DNA of 64,000 nt, taken from contig JAZAYU010000015.1 of assembly GCA_038501625.1 (NCBI GenBank), positions 6,842,991 to 6,906,990 of the forward strand, given 5' to 3'. The notes below the pieces were generated by a model. It had not been told where the DNA came from. It saw nothing but the letters and a program-made list of their open reading frames with translations, and ran no database searches. The DNA comes from Corbicula japonica. Lineage: Eukaryota; Mollusca; Bivalvia; Venerida; Cyrenidae. Below, piece by piece: positions 45,178-58,700 of this stretch. The translations under genes were made by a program, and so were the position numbers. The number at the start of each line of letters is the position of its first letter. The stretch's first letter is position 1.

Positions 45178-48100
45178 CACTCAGTCTCACTTAAGTGCGA
45201 CAAACGCACAGTAGAAAATAGTAATTTTCAAGTTCTCCAATCTATATAATCTATATACATTTTTTGATAAATATATGTCTGTATGTGCTAAATCTGAAGT
45301 TTGACCAGTACAAGTATCGTACTTTGTGAGTTATTAGTGTTTGTGTTAAGGGGCTATAACATTTTTTACAGCCATTTACGAGTCTTAACCTTAAATAATC
45401 GTGCTTGAATAAAAATATTTTAACAACAAGGAATGAAATTATATTTTGTATTTCCATCAAATAGATACCCGTCGCCATACGGATCAGAAAAAAATTTAAA
45501 GCTTGAACCATTTTAGAAAATAACAACGTGAATTCAACTTTTTTATTCTATGAAACCTGGATATTGTTTTTTTCAATTATAAGTAAACAGTTATCGAACA
45601 ATTATTTTAATTACAGCATATCACTAATTGGTTTAACATTGTGAAAGTATTGTCCTTTACAAAAGATAAGATCACGCTAATCTGTGCCTGTTACTTTTCA
45701 ATATTTTTCCAATTATGTCGGTATGAATGTCCCGTATCTTGTGTGATTTTGTCCCGTACATGTACTAGCAGTGTAATTGTACATTGTAAACAAAATAACC
45801 AGAATTTGTTGTTATAAATCATATAAGTGTTTATTATTGTACAAATCGTTCACTCTTTTAATGTTTTTACCAACACAAAACAACTTAACTTTCGTTCATG
45901 TCAGTTGCATCAAATATAAATTAAAAACCTAAACAAAAAACTTGTCTGAGAAACTTTTAACACTAAAGAAACGTCGATCATCGCTATAAAAGCATTTTGA
46001 CACCAAGATGTAGTAGGCATTAATTTCATTATCCTTTAAGAACGCCAACTACCTTTACTATGCTTCCATTACGGTAACATTTATAGCTACTGTCATTGTC
46101 CCGTATCTGGTAACAGTTTGTACCTAACACACCACCTATCTGTTTAAGTTTTGTTAACTATGTTGTACTTTCTTACAAAAGATGCTGTATCATAATTTAC
46201 ACTGAACATCCTCCATGCGCTGTGATTTTGCCATTTGACAAAATAAAACGAAAATATCAATAGAAACTAGGGGTGGCAACGAGTACTCGAGTAACCGAGT
46301 ACTCAGTCGGTTCTCCGAGTATCGAATACTAAATATACTAATCGAGTAATCGCTGTTCGATAAAAATTTGTCCATTTGTTTGGTTTTATTTTTTTTATAT
46401 ATAAACTAATGATGGTAAAGAATTAGCTGCCAACGGAAAATGATACTTGAACATTTCTTCTCGCACTCATGAATGTGCTATAAATAGGATACTTTTATTT
46501 CATAACAAAAAAAATAATCATGATAATATAACACAATTTTCATTTTCATTATATTAATTGATATGGTGTATGTAGTACATAAATACAGATAAAAAATGTG
46601 TAGATGTACGAACACGAACTGAATTCATAATGCATACACACTCTTCCAAAACCGTTAATAATCTTTCGAGTACTAGATAGGATGATTATCCGAGTACTCG
46701 GGTATCAATTTTACTACTTGTTGTTACCCCTATTAGATACATTTAATATACCAGATTTATTCATGTAACTTTTGAAAAGGAAATATGGGAGACAGAGACA
46801 GACGTACGGACAGACGAACGTACACAAAGACATGTAAAATAACATACAATTAAGGATTAGGAATTGATACATAGTAAAGTCACAAATTATTGCACAGAAA
46901 ATATATTCTTATATAAAGTACAGCAAGACACGCTGATCAATACGGGACAAGATTTAAAACATGGATTTCTAAAAAAAAATCGGAAGATTGTATAAAGTAT
47001 TACCTATTACCTTTCTGATATTTAAATTTTTATCAAATTATTTGAAGGTATTTAAGGAGAAAAAAAGTAAAAAAATAATCTTAGAAAGTAAACAATAGGC
47101 AGCAACACATTTCATTTTTGACGATATTACCCATTTCGGTAATGAAATGTCACGCAAGAAGAAACAAAGAAAAAAAAACAGGTAACATTTATACCTTTAT
47201 GTACTTTTTTCAAAGTCAGTTTGAGTTTTGACATCTTTCACGGTAATACTGTCTTATCAGGTCATGATCAAACACCTATGTATATAAAACAAGGTACGGG
47301 ACACAGTAACAAGGTACGGGACATCATATGTCATTCTCTTTGTGTAAGAAGTATGACATAGGCAGTATTTAAGATAGTCTTCAACGAATTATAAGCAGTG
47401 CATCATGAATTTAAAAGGGACCTTTGAAGTTCAGGAGCTACCTTTCTGTTGTGAAGTTTACCAGTTGATATTGGCTACAAATTCTTTGTTTATCACAAAA
47501 CATCCGCAATTCAAACAATATATGGCGGTATTAAACAACTAAATATGGAGAGCGAGTCTAATGACATCACCAGAGCTTAAACATTAAAAGACACTAATGA
47601 ATTGTGTTAACGGCGACCGAAAATGCTGTATTCGTCTCGTATCTGGTCTGTCCCGTTCCTGTTTCATTTTTTGAATGATACGTTAATAATTTTAATCAAA
47701 AGTCATTTTTTAATGATCTGTAACTATAAGTAAACAGAATAATATGTAATCTTTAAATAGAATTAACCCCATTACTTCTATCTGTAAATATAACACGACA
47801 GTACTTGTACAAAGCGCTGTCTCGTATCTGTTTCCATCAAAATTACGCAGAACGTTTTCGGAAAACATGACGATTTACACAGACCCGCAAAGTCAAGTTG
47901 GGGAAAAGACATTTTCTTCGGAAGGAATATTTAAAAGCATTCGAAACGTAAATTTGATTTATAATATATACAAGTAGCTTACAGTTTTAGTGTTGATATA
48001 TATTTGGCCTCGTATCTTGCTTGAAGATTGAAGACATCTAAATTTCAAGGACTTTAAAAATATACTTATCGTGCCTTCTGGAATCTTGATATTTATAGAA

Positions 48101-48408
48101 AAAATGCATGGTGGAAGTGTACAATGAGCAAATAATTTTTCTGATTAGACTTTAATAAACAGCTAATAGATGCCTTAAAGTGTAAAAACTTTTCATGAAG
48201 ACATGCTTATTTTGTCTCCATGGTCTTAAAGTAATATATACCATCTTATAAATCTGCAGGGGATACGATTTATATTGCGTTTATATTTTGCACATGGGTT
48301 AAGGCTATGCAGAAACGTATTTGGAATAATGAAAATTGCAGTAAATGCAATATTACAGTGTCAAACATGGTGAAGACAGCAAATGTCGCACTTAAGTGAG
48401 ACTGAGTG
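45178..48408. mobile_element. 3.2 kb TIR element with dispersed CCCGTATCT motif
   Basis: Perfect 25 bp inverted ends (CACTCAGTCTCACTTAAGTG...). A motif (G)TCCCGTATCT(G/T), sometimes TCTCGTATCT, occurs about ten times inside in both orientations, for example at 45729, 46098, 46941, 47291, 47311, 47640, 47820 and 48008. Ends starting CACT plus many short subterminal repeats recall CACTA-type elements, but no clear 3 bp target duplication and no transposase were found. A hAT-like MITE is nested at 46268-46732. It lies in gene C intron 1. Confidence 0.65.
46268..46732. mobile_element. hAT-like MITE (GAGTACTCG family), nested
   Basis: Ends TAGGGGTGGCAACGAG and TTGTTGTTACCCCTA are inverted, with GAGTACTCG words just inside each end. 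Flanks ATAGAAAC and TTAGATAC are a plausible 8 bp duplication with two changes. Non-coding. Confidence 0.7.
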
Positions 48409-48993
48409 AAATATGCGGAGTGTCCATTCCCACGTAATAATGTTAATTTGTCACTGACACGCAGGGAAAAGTATAAAATTATCATGTGTATAATTTTCGA
48501 TTATTTACATATATATTTATATATAGTTATCAATCTTTATATTCAATAATTATTTGGGTAATTGGTGACAGGTAAGTATCGGTATTCCATCTTATTTTCA
48601 AACTTTACTTCAAACAATTCTAAATAATTTCTTAAAATTTTTTAATTTACTTCATCGTTGAAATTATTGGAGTTCATGCCAGTATCTTAGTCTGCATACA
48701 TTGTATTTTGGACCCTTCCTGAAATCCTGGGGAAGCCCTGACTTCTATTCGTTGACATAAAATTTCATGTTTTTTTTGTTAACACCATTTTCGATTGTTC
48801 TTAATTTTATGGAATTCAATTTTCTAAACTATGTTTATGTCCAGTTGCTTATTATGTTGAGTTTTTACATTTGTGGATCAATCTACCCTTAAAATCTATG
48901 AAAATTAGTAAATTGACGATTTTGTAGTTAAGTTTTATATTAATTCTTGTATGTGTTCATCTATTTTCAGCAAATATAGTGAAATAAACATTG

Positions 48994-49701
48994 ATGGAAA
49001 AAAACACACAACAAAAAACGCTCTATATACAAGATAGAAACATGGATATCATTATCGGGAAGGAAATCAACAATGATGAAGCAGAACTGATGAAAGAAAT
49101 CAATGATGATGAAGCAGAACTGATGAATGAAATTGAACATGATATTAGAGTGATGAGTGATGCATGTACAGTAGAGAATGAAGATACTTTAGGCGGAATA
49201 AATTACATTATTAAAACTGAGGAAGATATAGATTTGAGTAGCACTGATACTGGATTGTTCGGGAGTACAGATTGTGCATTTCCCATAAAAATACTGAATA
49301 CATTTTCCTTAAAACATGGAGAGGATTCCTTAACAATACTAAATACGTTTTCTTTAATGAATGGAGAGGATTGGAATGGAAATAAAAACATTGTAAATGT
49401 CTCTGATGAGAGTAAAGGTGTTGAATCAGATCATAACCACCCATCTGAGGTGACGTTAACCCTTGATATAGAAGAAAATGATGTGAAAGATGCTTGTATA
49501 GACAATGACACCATACCTGTTGAAATAGTGAAGGAAAAGGAAATAGTTTATGGACCCAAGACCAAAAAGGCCAAGACATTTATCTGTAAACAGTGCAACA
49601 AGGCTTTTACTTCAGAACGCTTTCTTAAACGTCACAAACTGCTGCATCATTCTGGTGGAGCGAAGGAAATTGCTGCAAGAGAAGTGAAATATCAGTGTGA
49701 G
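48994..49701 (+). CDS. gene C exon 1: acidic region and C2H2 finger
   Basis: After CATCTATTTTCAG, as in gene B. It contains two local in-frame duplications: KEINNDEAELM/KEINDDEAELM near residue 25 and LNTFSLKHGED/LNTFSLMNGED near residue 110. The finger FICKQCNKAFTSERFLKRHK matches gene B at all but one residue. Ends YQCE|GTAAAC. Unlike gene B, only one repeat-like unit precedes the donor. Confidence 0.82.
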
Positions 49702-52700
49702 GTAAACACAGCAAAAATTAATGTTACTGATGTTTGTAGATATAATACCAATATATGCTCTTTGAATTTTTTTTTCAGAATCAAATATTAAATCCAGCAT
49801 TTCCACGAAGGCTACTGCATGAAGGTTTCATTTTTTTGTTAAGCATATGTATCACTTAGTGTTAAAGTTAAAACAATCCTAGATACCTATATGTAACAAA
49901 ATATAAAATTCTAAATATTTTTAGTCCTATATAACACATTTAGAAATTTATATTTTGTTACATATATTTGTCATTGATTTTATTTATAAATTGAATACTT
50001 ACTGGTACATATGCTTAACAAAATGCTCAACAAAAAAAACAACCTAGTAGTGATGTGTTGAAAATCTGAAGATAGCAGTTAATCGTATAAAAGCTATTCA
50101 AAGCCGATAATTGATCTCTTTTGCTCACAATCAATTTAGTTTCCAGACTGTAAAGTACTTCATTATTAGGCATAATCATAGTCATATAGTATTGTTTATA
50201 GTCATGATTGAAATGAAATCGTGTGACCGTGTAGGCATTTAGCACCATATACCACCAGTCCTGTTTTGGGGTGTGTGTTATTTGCAAAGATTTTTTCTTT
50301 CATCCAATATTGATTAATACTCAGGACATATAAAAGAGAAAAATAGTGTACAAATTCAATTTTGTCTTTGAAACACCAACCTTTATGTAGAAAGTAGCAG
50401 CAAGCACATTTTAGTAAGCTTAAAGAAATGATTTTGTACGCTGCTACCCAGAATCCTTTTGTCAAAACAAATTATAATCGGTGAAATCACATTGAAAATT
50501 GCAGGATTCCAACAGATGACAATTATGACATGCAACTGATATCCGAACACCTCTCCCTAGCTTCATTTAGCTTTTGTATAAAATTCAAAACTGTATGCTT
50601 TTAGTATCACCAGCCAGATAAATTCTACTAAAAAGTAAAATTAATTACAGTCTAATATTTATTTTTGTTCGTTTGTTACAGAAATGTCAAAATAGATTAT
50701 GTTCACAGTTTAGATTAACTCAACAGACAGTCAATCAAACAAGTAAGTGTTTCTTGTCTCAAAAGATTAATTTCACAGTCTTGATTAACTCAACCCACAG
50801 TCAATCAAGGAGGTAAGTGTTTATTGTCTCAAAAGATTAAGTTCACAGTCTAGATTAACTCATCCCACAGTCAATCTAACAGGTAAGTGTTTCTTGTCTC
50901 AAAAGATTAAGTTCAAAGTCTAGATTAACTCAACCCACAGTTAATCAAACAGGTAAGTGTTTCTTGTCTCAAAAGATTAAGTTCACAGTCTAGATTAACT
51001 CAACCCACAGTTAATCAAACAGGTAAGTGTTTCTTGTCTCAAAAGATTAAGTTCACAGTCTAGATTAACTCAACCCACAGTCAATCAAACAGGTAAGTGT
51101 TTCATGTCTCAAAAGATTAAGTTCACAGTCTAGATTAACTCAACCCACAGTTAATCAAATAGGTAAGTGTTTCTTGTCTCAAAAGATCAAGTTCACAGTC
51201 TAGATTAACTCAACCCACAGTTAATCAAACAGGAACCCACAGTCAATCAAACAGGTAAGTGTTTCTTGTCTCAAAAGATTAAGTTCATAGTCTAGATTAA
51301 CTCATCCCTTGATCAAACAGTTGAGCCTTGTCAGGGAAGATTAAGTTCATAGTCTAGATAAACTCATCCCTCAGTCACTTAAACAGCTAAGTGTGTTTTG
51401 TCCCAAAAGATTAAATTAACAGTCCAGATTCACTCTACACGCAGTGCAAGATAGATTATATTCACAGTCTAGATTTACTTACAGTGACTCAAGTATCTAA
51501 AAAAAGTGAAATATGCATATAAGGAATTGCCACATTCACAAAACACAGCCTCCCCAAGCAGTAAAAACAAAGTGAGGAAGAGAGAGCATATTTGTTATAA
51601 GTACATGTGTGTCAATTCAAATAAAGTGCCACAAACAATTAACGAAAAAAAGAACCCTTAGGGTTACCACCTTGGAACGGTCAGTGGCAAAACAAATTGT
51701 CACTGGGGGTTTAAACCAGGTTCTAGGGTGCACAATGATTTTCGTCAGAAATTGGGGATAGCGTGCACATTGAGGCAGAAATTGGGGATAGCGTGCACAT
51801 TGAGGCAGAAATTGGGGATAGCGTGCACATTGAGGCAGAAATTGGGGATAGCGTGCACATTGAGGCAGAAATTGGGGATAGCGTGCACATTGAGGCAGAA
51901 ATTGGGGATAGCGTGCACATTTTCTCTGTTGGTGAAGCTTTGAATGAGTCCGTCTTCCCGCAAAAACTTGATCCTGGGATAATTCAGGAAGTGCTCAAGA
52001 TCTTTTTTGTGCAACTAAGGGCATGTGAGAATTATGCACAACCTTTTATTTGGTCAGGTGACTTTTACTAAAAGTAAAGCACTTGAACCTGCGATACTCA
52101 AGAATTACTGAAATGATATTGCCTCTACTATGGTGCAAACCCGCACCGTCATGGTGACAGCCATGCAATTCTGACAATGCTACTGACTGAACTAGCCGGG
52201 ACAACCCCCAAAAAGGTTGATCAGATAGCCATGATAAACGTTATCATCATTGCATGACATCGGTAATGGATTATTCTACTGATAGAAGTACTAACTTTAT
52301 GTACTGAGGACCTTTTACAGTCGCCACACTGCACAAATAGTGCTGCTGTGAATTTAAAATGATATTGCCTCTACTGGGGAACAAACCAGCACCATCACAG
52401 CGACAGCACCAAGCCATGCAATTTCAACAACGCTTTCAACTCGAGATCCTTTTGCAAAACAATTCCTGTGCCCCTGAAATACACTGGGGAGCATCCATAT
52501 CTTTCACCGATATTTAAAAAAAATTTTTTTAATGTAGCTGAATTAGTTTCTTTTGTTTTCTTTCAGGGGAAAGACAACAGAACTGCAAACTTTGCTTCAT
52601 GAAATGTACAGTCAGGTTTGTATGGTCATCACTTTGACTTTTTGTGAACAGTCGAAGTATTCTCTGTTGATTGATGCAATTTTCATTTCAGAAATTAGAA

Positions 52701-55700
52701 TTATCAAGTGTGAAATGAAGTGTGTAATCGATTAATTGTGTTTAATATCTGTAAGTGTTTTTCAACTTTCAATTTTCAAATACCCAATTTGTACCGATAT
52801 AGGTGCTGAGAATCACTATATGCTTAGTAACTGTTGTCCTTTTTTACAGACGCAAGAAAAAATACATGTTTACAAACGTTTTCAGAATAGCAATCTTTTA
52901 AAAATTTATTGAACTTACATGCAGGTGTATGTTTGAAATCTAAGCATATTTTTTGGTAAAATAATAAAATATTTAAAAAATCATGTTATTTTAACATGAG
53001 TTTACAATACGTTATTTTTTTAGTCTTTCTTCGAACTATTATAAACACATTCTTGGTTAACCTATTACTCCCATTGTTGTAAGCTTGTAAAACATTTCAT
53101 TTTATTTTGTTTTACTGTAACTTCATACCTTCCTTCTTTATCTACCTGTTTCTACAGGCAAATGGTGATGTCTGGTGAGAATAGACATCAACGATTGGGC
53201 AATATTTTTTCGGATTTTATCAATATAATGGCTTATGATTTAATTGACTTTTACATGTTTGTTTATATAACTGCTAGAATAACTATTTAATTCTGAGTGC
53301 CATTTTTTGAATAAATGTGTCTTTACATTTTTGTAAGGAAAGCCCTGGATACATAATTGTTCTTTGATATTATCCAACCACAATGGTTAAATTCTGTTTG
53401 TTAATAAATAATAAACTTATTGTTAATAAACTTTTGTAAAAGGGAATACAATTTTGCAGATAATAGTTTTATCATTTTTATCGAAACTTGGATGACTTCA
53501 ATTTTTCAACATTCATAACATGTATGTATGTATGTTACACAAAAAGAGAAATATGCATATCAGGAACACTCACAAAACACACATTCAAGTTCGTCCTTTA
53601 AAATACATGTATATGGTTTTTACTAGAAATTTATATTATATTATACTTAGAAAAAGATATTTAGTGGATGTTTTTTCACATTTCCTACAATAATTTTAAA
53701 TTACATTTGTTGCATAGTCTAAACTACATGTACATTGGATAACATATGGAAACCTATGCGACTCTGTCAATAAAAAATTAATTTAACATTTTTGCATCCA
53801 TGCAACCATGTGTTTGCACCTTTCTTAATTCAGGTTGACTGATGTCCTAAAATCTACATCAAGCAGTAAGAAAAACACAAATGAAACAAATGATGGAGTA
53901 AAGTCTGGTGTAGCAAAGCCTAAACACGTAAGTTAGCCTTTTTATTCCCCTACCAGACTGTCACAAGTTTACCCTCTATCTAATATATCTTGGAGAATAT
54001 TATTGACAGTCATTTTAAATTCGATAAAATCATTATATAACTTTTAGAATAATATATTACATTTATGTTGATTATGCACAAATAAAAATTGTGTTCTTGC
54101 AGTCAAGGTCATAGTGGATGAAATGTGTACAAAAATGTCCAGTTAATGAGATGCAAATTTGAAACCTCAAATAAGGATGTATTTTCAAGCGGTTTCTGTA
54201 TAAATATAGGAATAGCTAAGTTTAGACATTTTGTCTAAAATCTGTATAAAGTAGGAAAACATTACCATTTACTCGCTGACGTTTTTTCCGAAGTAAAAGA
54301 TTCTAGGGATTAGTGACATGTTTTTTCCATCATATCACGGACATTACACCTATAATATTAGTGATAGCCTATAAACTTCATAGACATAAAACAGCAAATG
54401 CACTAGGGCTTTGGATCGTTGGGCAAGGGCCATCCGATCTAAATAACGATTCGGGACAATTCATGATGATTTGGTGCCATATCAGTAATAACAATAAATG
54501 ACTGATGTCACTGGTTACCACACAAAAAAGACCGACAACATACATTTGGACCAATATTAAAATTTAATTGAAGATATCTCAGCAAAAAGTCAACTGATTA
54601 TAATAATCTTTTCTGTAGTGCTGTTTCAAAATGTCTTGGACATGAAAACTGATTCCTATACTGTTCATTTAAATCACTGCACATCTGCTGAGTAAAAATA
54701 ATAACAATAACAAAAATGCTTTTTGACCCTCTACTCCATATGTATGAGTTTTATCGCATGTGCTACCACTGTACCTGTCATATTAACTTAATACTTGTAA
54801 TATATCATGTGCTTGAACAGAAAATATGATTACAAGAATGATATAACCTGATCGACTTTAGAGTTTTGCCTCTTTTAAAAAGCTAAATCTCGAAACTTAA
54901 TGACGCTTATAATTTGCTGGTCCTTTTAAGACAATACGTAGAATACATCATCTACATGAAGAAAGATTTTTCTACCAACAACAATGATAACTTCTGATAG
55001 ACTATTTCTAGAGGAAGGGAAACTTTAAAAGCAACCAAACACGACCAATATGAAAATATTATCAATCAAACCGAGCCTGTTGGAAATCCCCACTCCCCCT
55101 AGCCCCCCCCCCCCCCCCGGTTATTTACACCAGTAAACAGTATACAGTTATTTCATATGTGATTTGGGAACAGTCAAAATGTTGGCCCAAGGTGGAGGGG
55201 ATAGTGTTTTGAACTGTTGCCCGAGGCCACCGGCCGAGGGCAACAGTTCAAAACACTATCCGCGACACTGAGAGACAACTGTTTGACTGTTCCCAAATCA
55301 AATATGAAATAACTGTTTTATTACCTGATCAATTACTGTTTTAAGAGTAATTACAGATAAAAAAGGAACAAGAAAATAATTTTGCAGAATTTATTATGTT
55401 TTTAATTAAACTTTTTAAATTTAACAATCTTGTAACTATGTCACACTGCCAATATGTCGGTCGATACCTATTCAAAGCTAATGTTTTGCTTTGTTGTGTA
55501 AACACCGACTTTAAATAAAATTTTGTATCTTGTATCTTGTATCTTAACATTTTGTGTGTCAGTAGGTTTAATATTGTTTTTCTCTCTTAATTCATCAAAA
55601 AAACTTAAGGAAACTGTCATTTTTCTGACAAAATTTTAATTTGTTTATATACGTCACCACGTTTTATTTATGGAGCAATGAGCATTGGAGTCAATTTGTT

Positions 55701-58700
55701 TCTTTACTGTTCCACATGACGTCATGACGTCGGAGCACACGAGGGAAACAGTCGAAACTATTGACCGGTCAACAGTTTGCAAAATGGACTTTTTTAGAAT
55801 TTCAGAAAACAGTCAAAACTACCAAATTACATTTATATAAGGTATCAGGTAATAAAATTGCCTAATTTCTTTAATTTTGTAGCGACCAGAGAGATACTGT
55901 TTTTTCTGCAAGAAAATGGTTAAAGGTGGCAAACTCCGAAGACACATTAAAAGACAACACAGAACGAATCGAGAGGTAGCAGAAGTATTGAAGCAACCGG
56001 TATCTAAACAACATAAGTTTTTTGAGACGATACGGCGGTTGGGAATTTATGAGTTTAATCTTGGCATCATCTCAGAAAACAATAAGAAATTAATGAGAGA
56101 AAGAAAACCCAAGTTCGAAGATTCTGTTCAAGTTTGTTCAGGATGCAAGAAGTTTGTATCAAACAAGTACTTTTACAAACATGAGTGTGGATCACAAGAA
56201 AAATATCCAATCAAACTTCAACTCCTGCAGAAAAACAAAAATGTATTGGAAAATGACCTAGAATTTTCTTCTGTCTTAAATAAACTGAGGAACGGAGAAG
56301 TGGGAGCTGACAAAACAATCAAAAAGAAGGTGAGAGAAATTTAATGTATGAAATTTAACAAATTTCATGAATTGGAAACATTTTAAAGCACCATTACTTC
56401 AATTTAACCCGCTCTTGTATGAAATATTACATGTATTTGGAACTATAGGCACAAATTTGCAGCATTAGTTCGGGCTAATAAAATTTTAATTTACTAAAAA
56501 AAATTTAGTCCGCGCGACTAAAAGCGAAAGTAGGATTTCCGAAACATCACAGACATCGAGATCGCGCATGTAGTGGTCTCTTCATCGGTGCTAAATATAG
56601 CTCCATTATATTTAGCTTCTTAAAAGTTCGTTAACTATAATTTAACAATATCATTGAAAATCCTGTCTATAAGAAAGAATTCGATCGGACCTTTTGTGTT
56701 CTGTTAGAGAGTTCGTATATTGTAGTCTATATGGACAAATATGATTTTTCAATAGTATATTCTTACGTTAGTTTAGGGCTGGGGCTTTAAAAAAGCTACT
56801 AGAGCCTTGATTTCATGAATTCGAAACATTTTAAAACAGCTACTAGAGCCTTGATGGAGCCGACACTACCTAATAACTCATTACACTTGAAAGATATCCT
56901 TTGAGCATGTTACAGTTATCTGGTCTGTCCAAGAATTAAATATTTCTGTGCAATACTGTACACACTTTTTAGCTGAGCTTTTGTGATCGCCTGATGTCCG
57001 TCGTCCGTCCGTGTGTCGTCAACTTTTTCTTCAAACGACTTCTTCACCTGAACTCCTGGGCCAATCTTGCTGAATCTTGGCAGGAATGTTCCTTGCATGA
57101 AGCTCTTCCAAAGTTGTTCAAAGAAATCAATTCCATGCAGAACTCTGGTTGCCATGGCAACCAAAAGGAAAAACTTTAAAAATCTTCTTGTCTGAAACCA
57201 CAAGGCCTAGAGCTTAGATATTTGGCATTTAGCATCCTCTAGTAGAACTCTACAAAGTTTGTTCAAATTATTTCCCTGGGGTCAAAATTGGCCCCGCCCC
57301 AGGGGTCACTTCATTTTACATAGACTTATATAGGAAAAACTTTAAAAATCTTCTTGTCTAAAACCACAAGGCCTAGAGCTTAGATATTTGGCATTTTGTA
57401 TCCTCTAGTGGAACTCTACAAAGATTGTTCAAATGATTTCCCTGGGGTCAAAATTGGCCCCGCCCCAGGGGTCACTTCATTTTGCATAGACTTATATAGG
57501 AAAAACTTTAAAAATCTTCCTGTCTGAAACCACAAGGCCTAGAGCTTAGATATTTGGCATTTAGCATCCTCTAGTGGACCTCTACAAAGTTTGTTCAAAT
57601 TATTTCCCTGGGGTCAAAATTGGCCCCGCCCCAGGGGTCACTTCATTTTACATAGACTTATATAGGAAAAACTTTAAAAATCTTCTTGTCTGAAACCACA
57701 AGGCGTAGAGCTTAGATATTTGGCATTTAGCATCCTCTAGTGAAAATTGGCCCCGCCCCAGGGGTCACTTCATTTTACATAGACTTGTATAGGAAAAACT
57801 TTAAAAATCTTCTTGTCTGAAACCACAAGCTGAGAGTACTTTTGTAGTCAGGTGAGCGATATAGGGCCATCATGGCCCTCTTGTTTGTTTTTACTTGTGC
57901 GTAAGAATTCAAGTTGTATGTGAGCATTTTTCAACAAGAAGGCGAAAAAAGACAAAAGTGGTATGTGAAGGAATCATGTGTGTAATGATCAGTCCAAAAA
58001 TAACCTCATATATGGACTGTTTAAAAAAATGGCTAGAAAAGTGAAAAAATAGTAAAAAATTAAAGTTCACAATAAGTCCAAACTGGTTACTCTAAACTGC
58101 ATACAGAACTGAAAAGATTTTTGAAATCGGTCAACTGGTTGCTGAGTTATTGTCATTTGGGCTATTTCAAAAAGAGGCAAGTGAAGTGGAAAAATGTTAA
58201 GGATTTAAGTTCATCAAAAGTCCAAATTGGTTGGTCCATATTTTTGTACAGCCTTTTAAGTGATCAAAATCAAGTTATTCTCATGTGTGACAGAATAAAA
58301 AATTAATGGAGCTTTATTGACCAATATTAAATAAATTACAAGAATTTTAATGTATGTGCTTAAAATAAAATCATTACTGGTTCTTATTATTTAAATGTGC
58401 ATTTCTGTTAAAATACATGTTGAAGCATCAAATATAAGTGCTTTAGAGCTTGTGGTATCGCAAAAAGTAAAAAATCCATATTTTTAAGGAAGTGTGTCAC
58501 ACTCCTGACAACCACATAAGTGCAGTGTACTCAAAAATGTTTCACTTAGGTCATTCCTGTTTGTCACAATTTAACAAAACATGACACAGACTTCTTGGGA
58601 AAAAATGCTCTAGTACTCATGTAAAGGATATGTTGACAGAATATTGCAATATGTGCATAATGTCACACTCCCGACGAATTTAGCTGATATTTTCTTAAGG

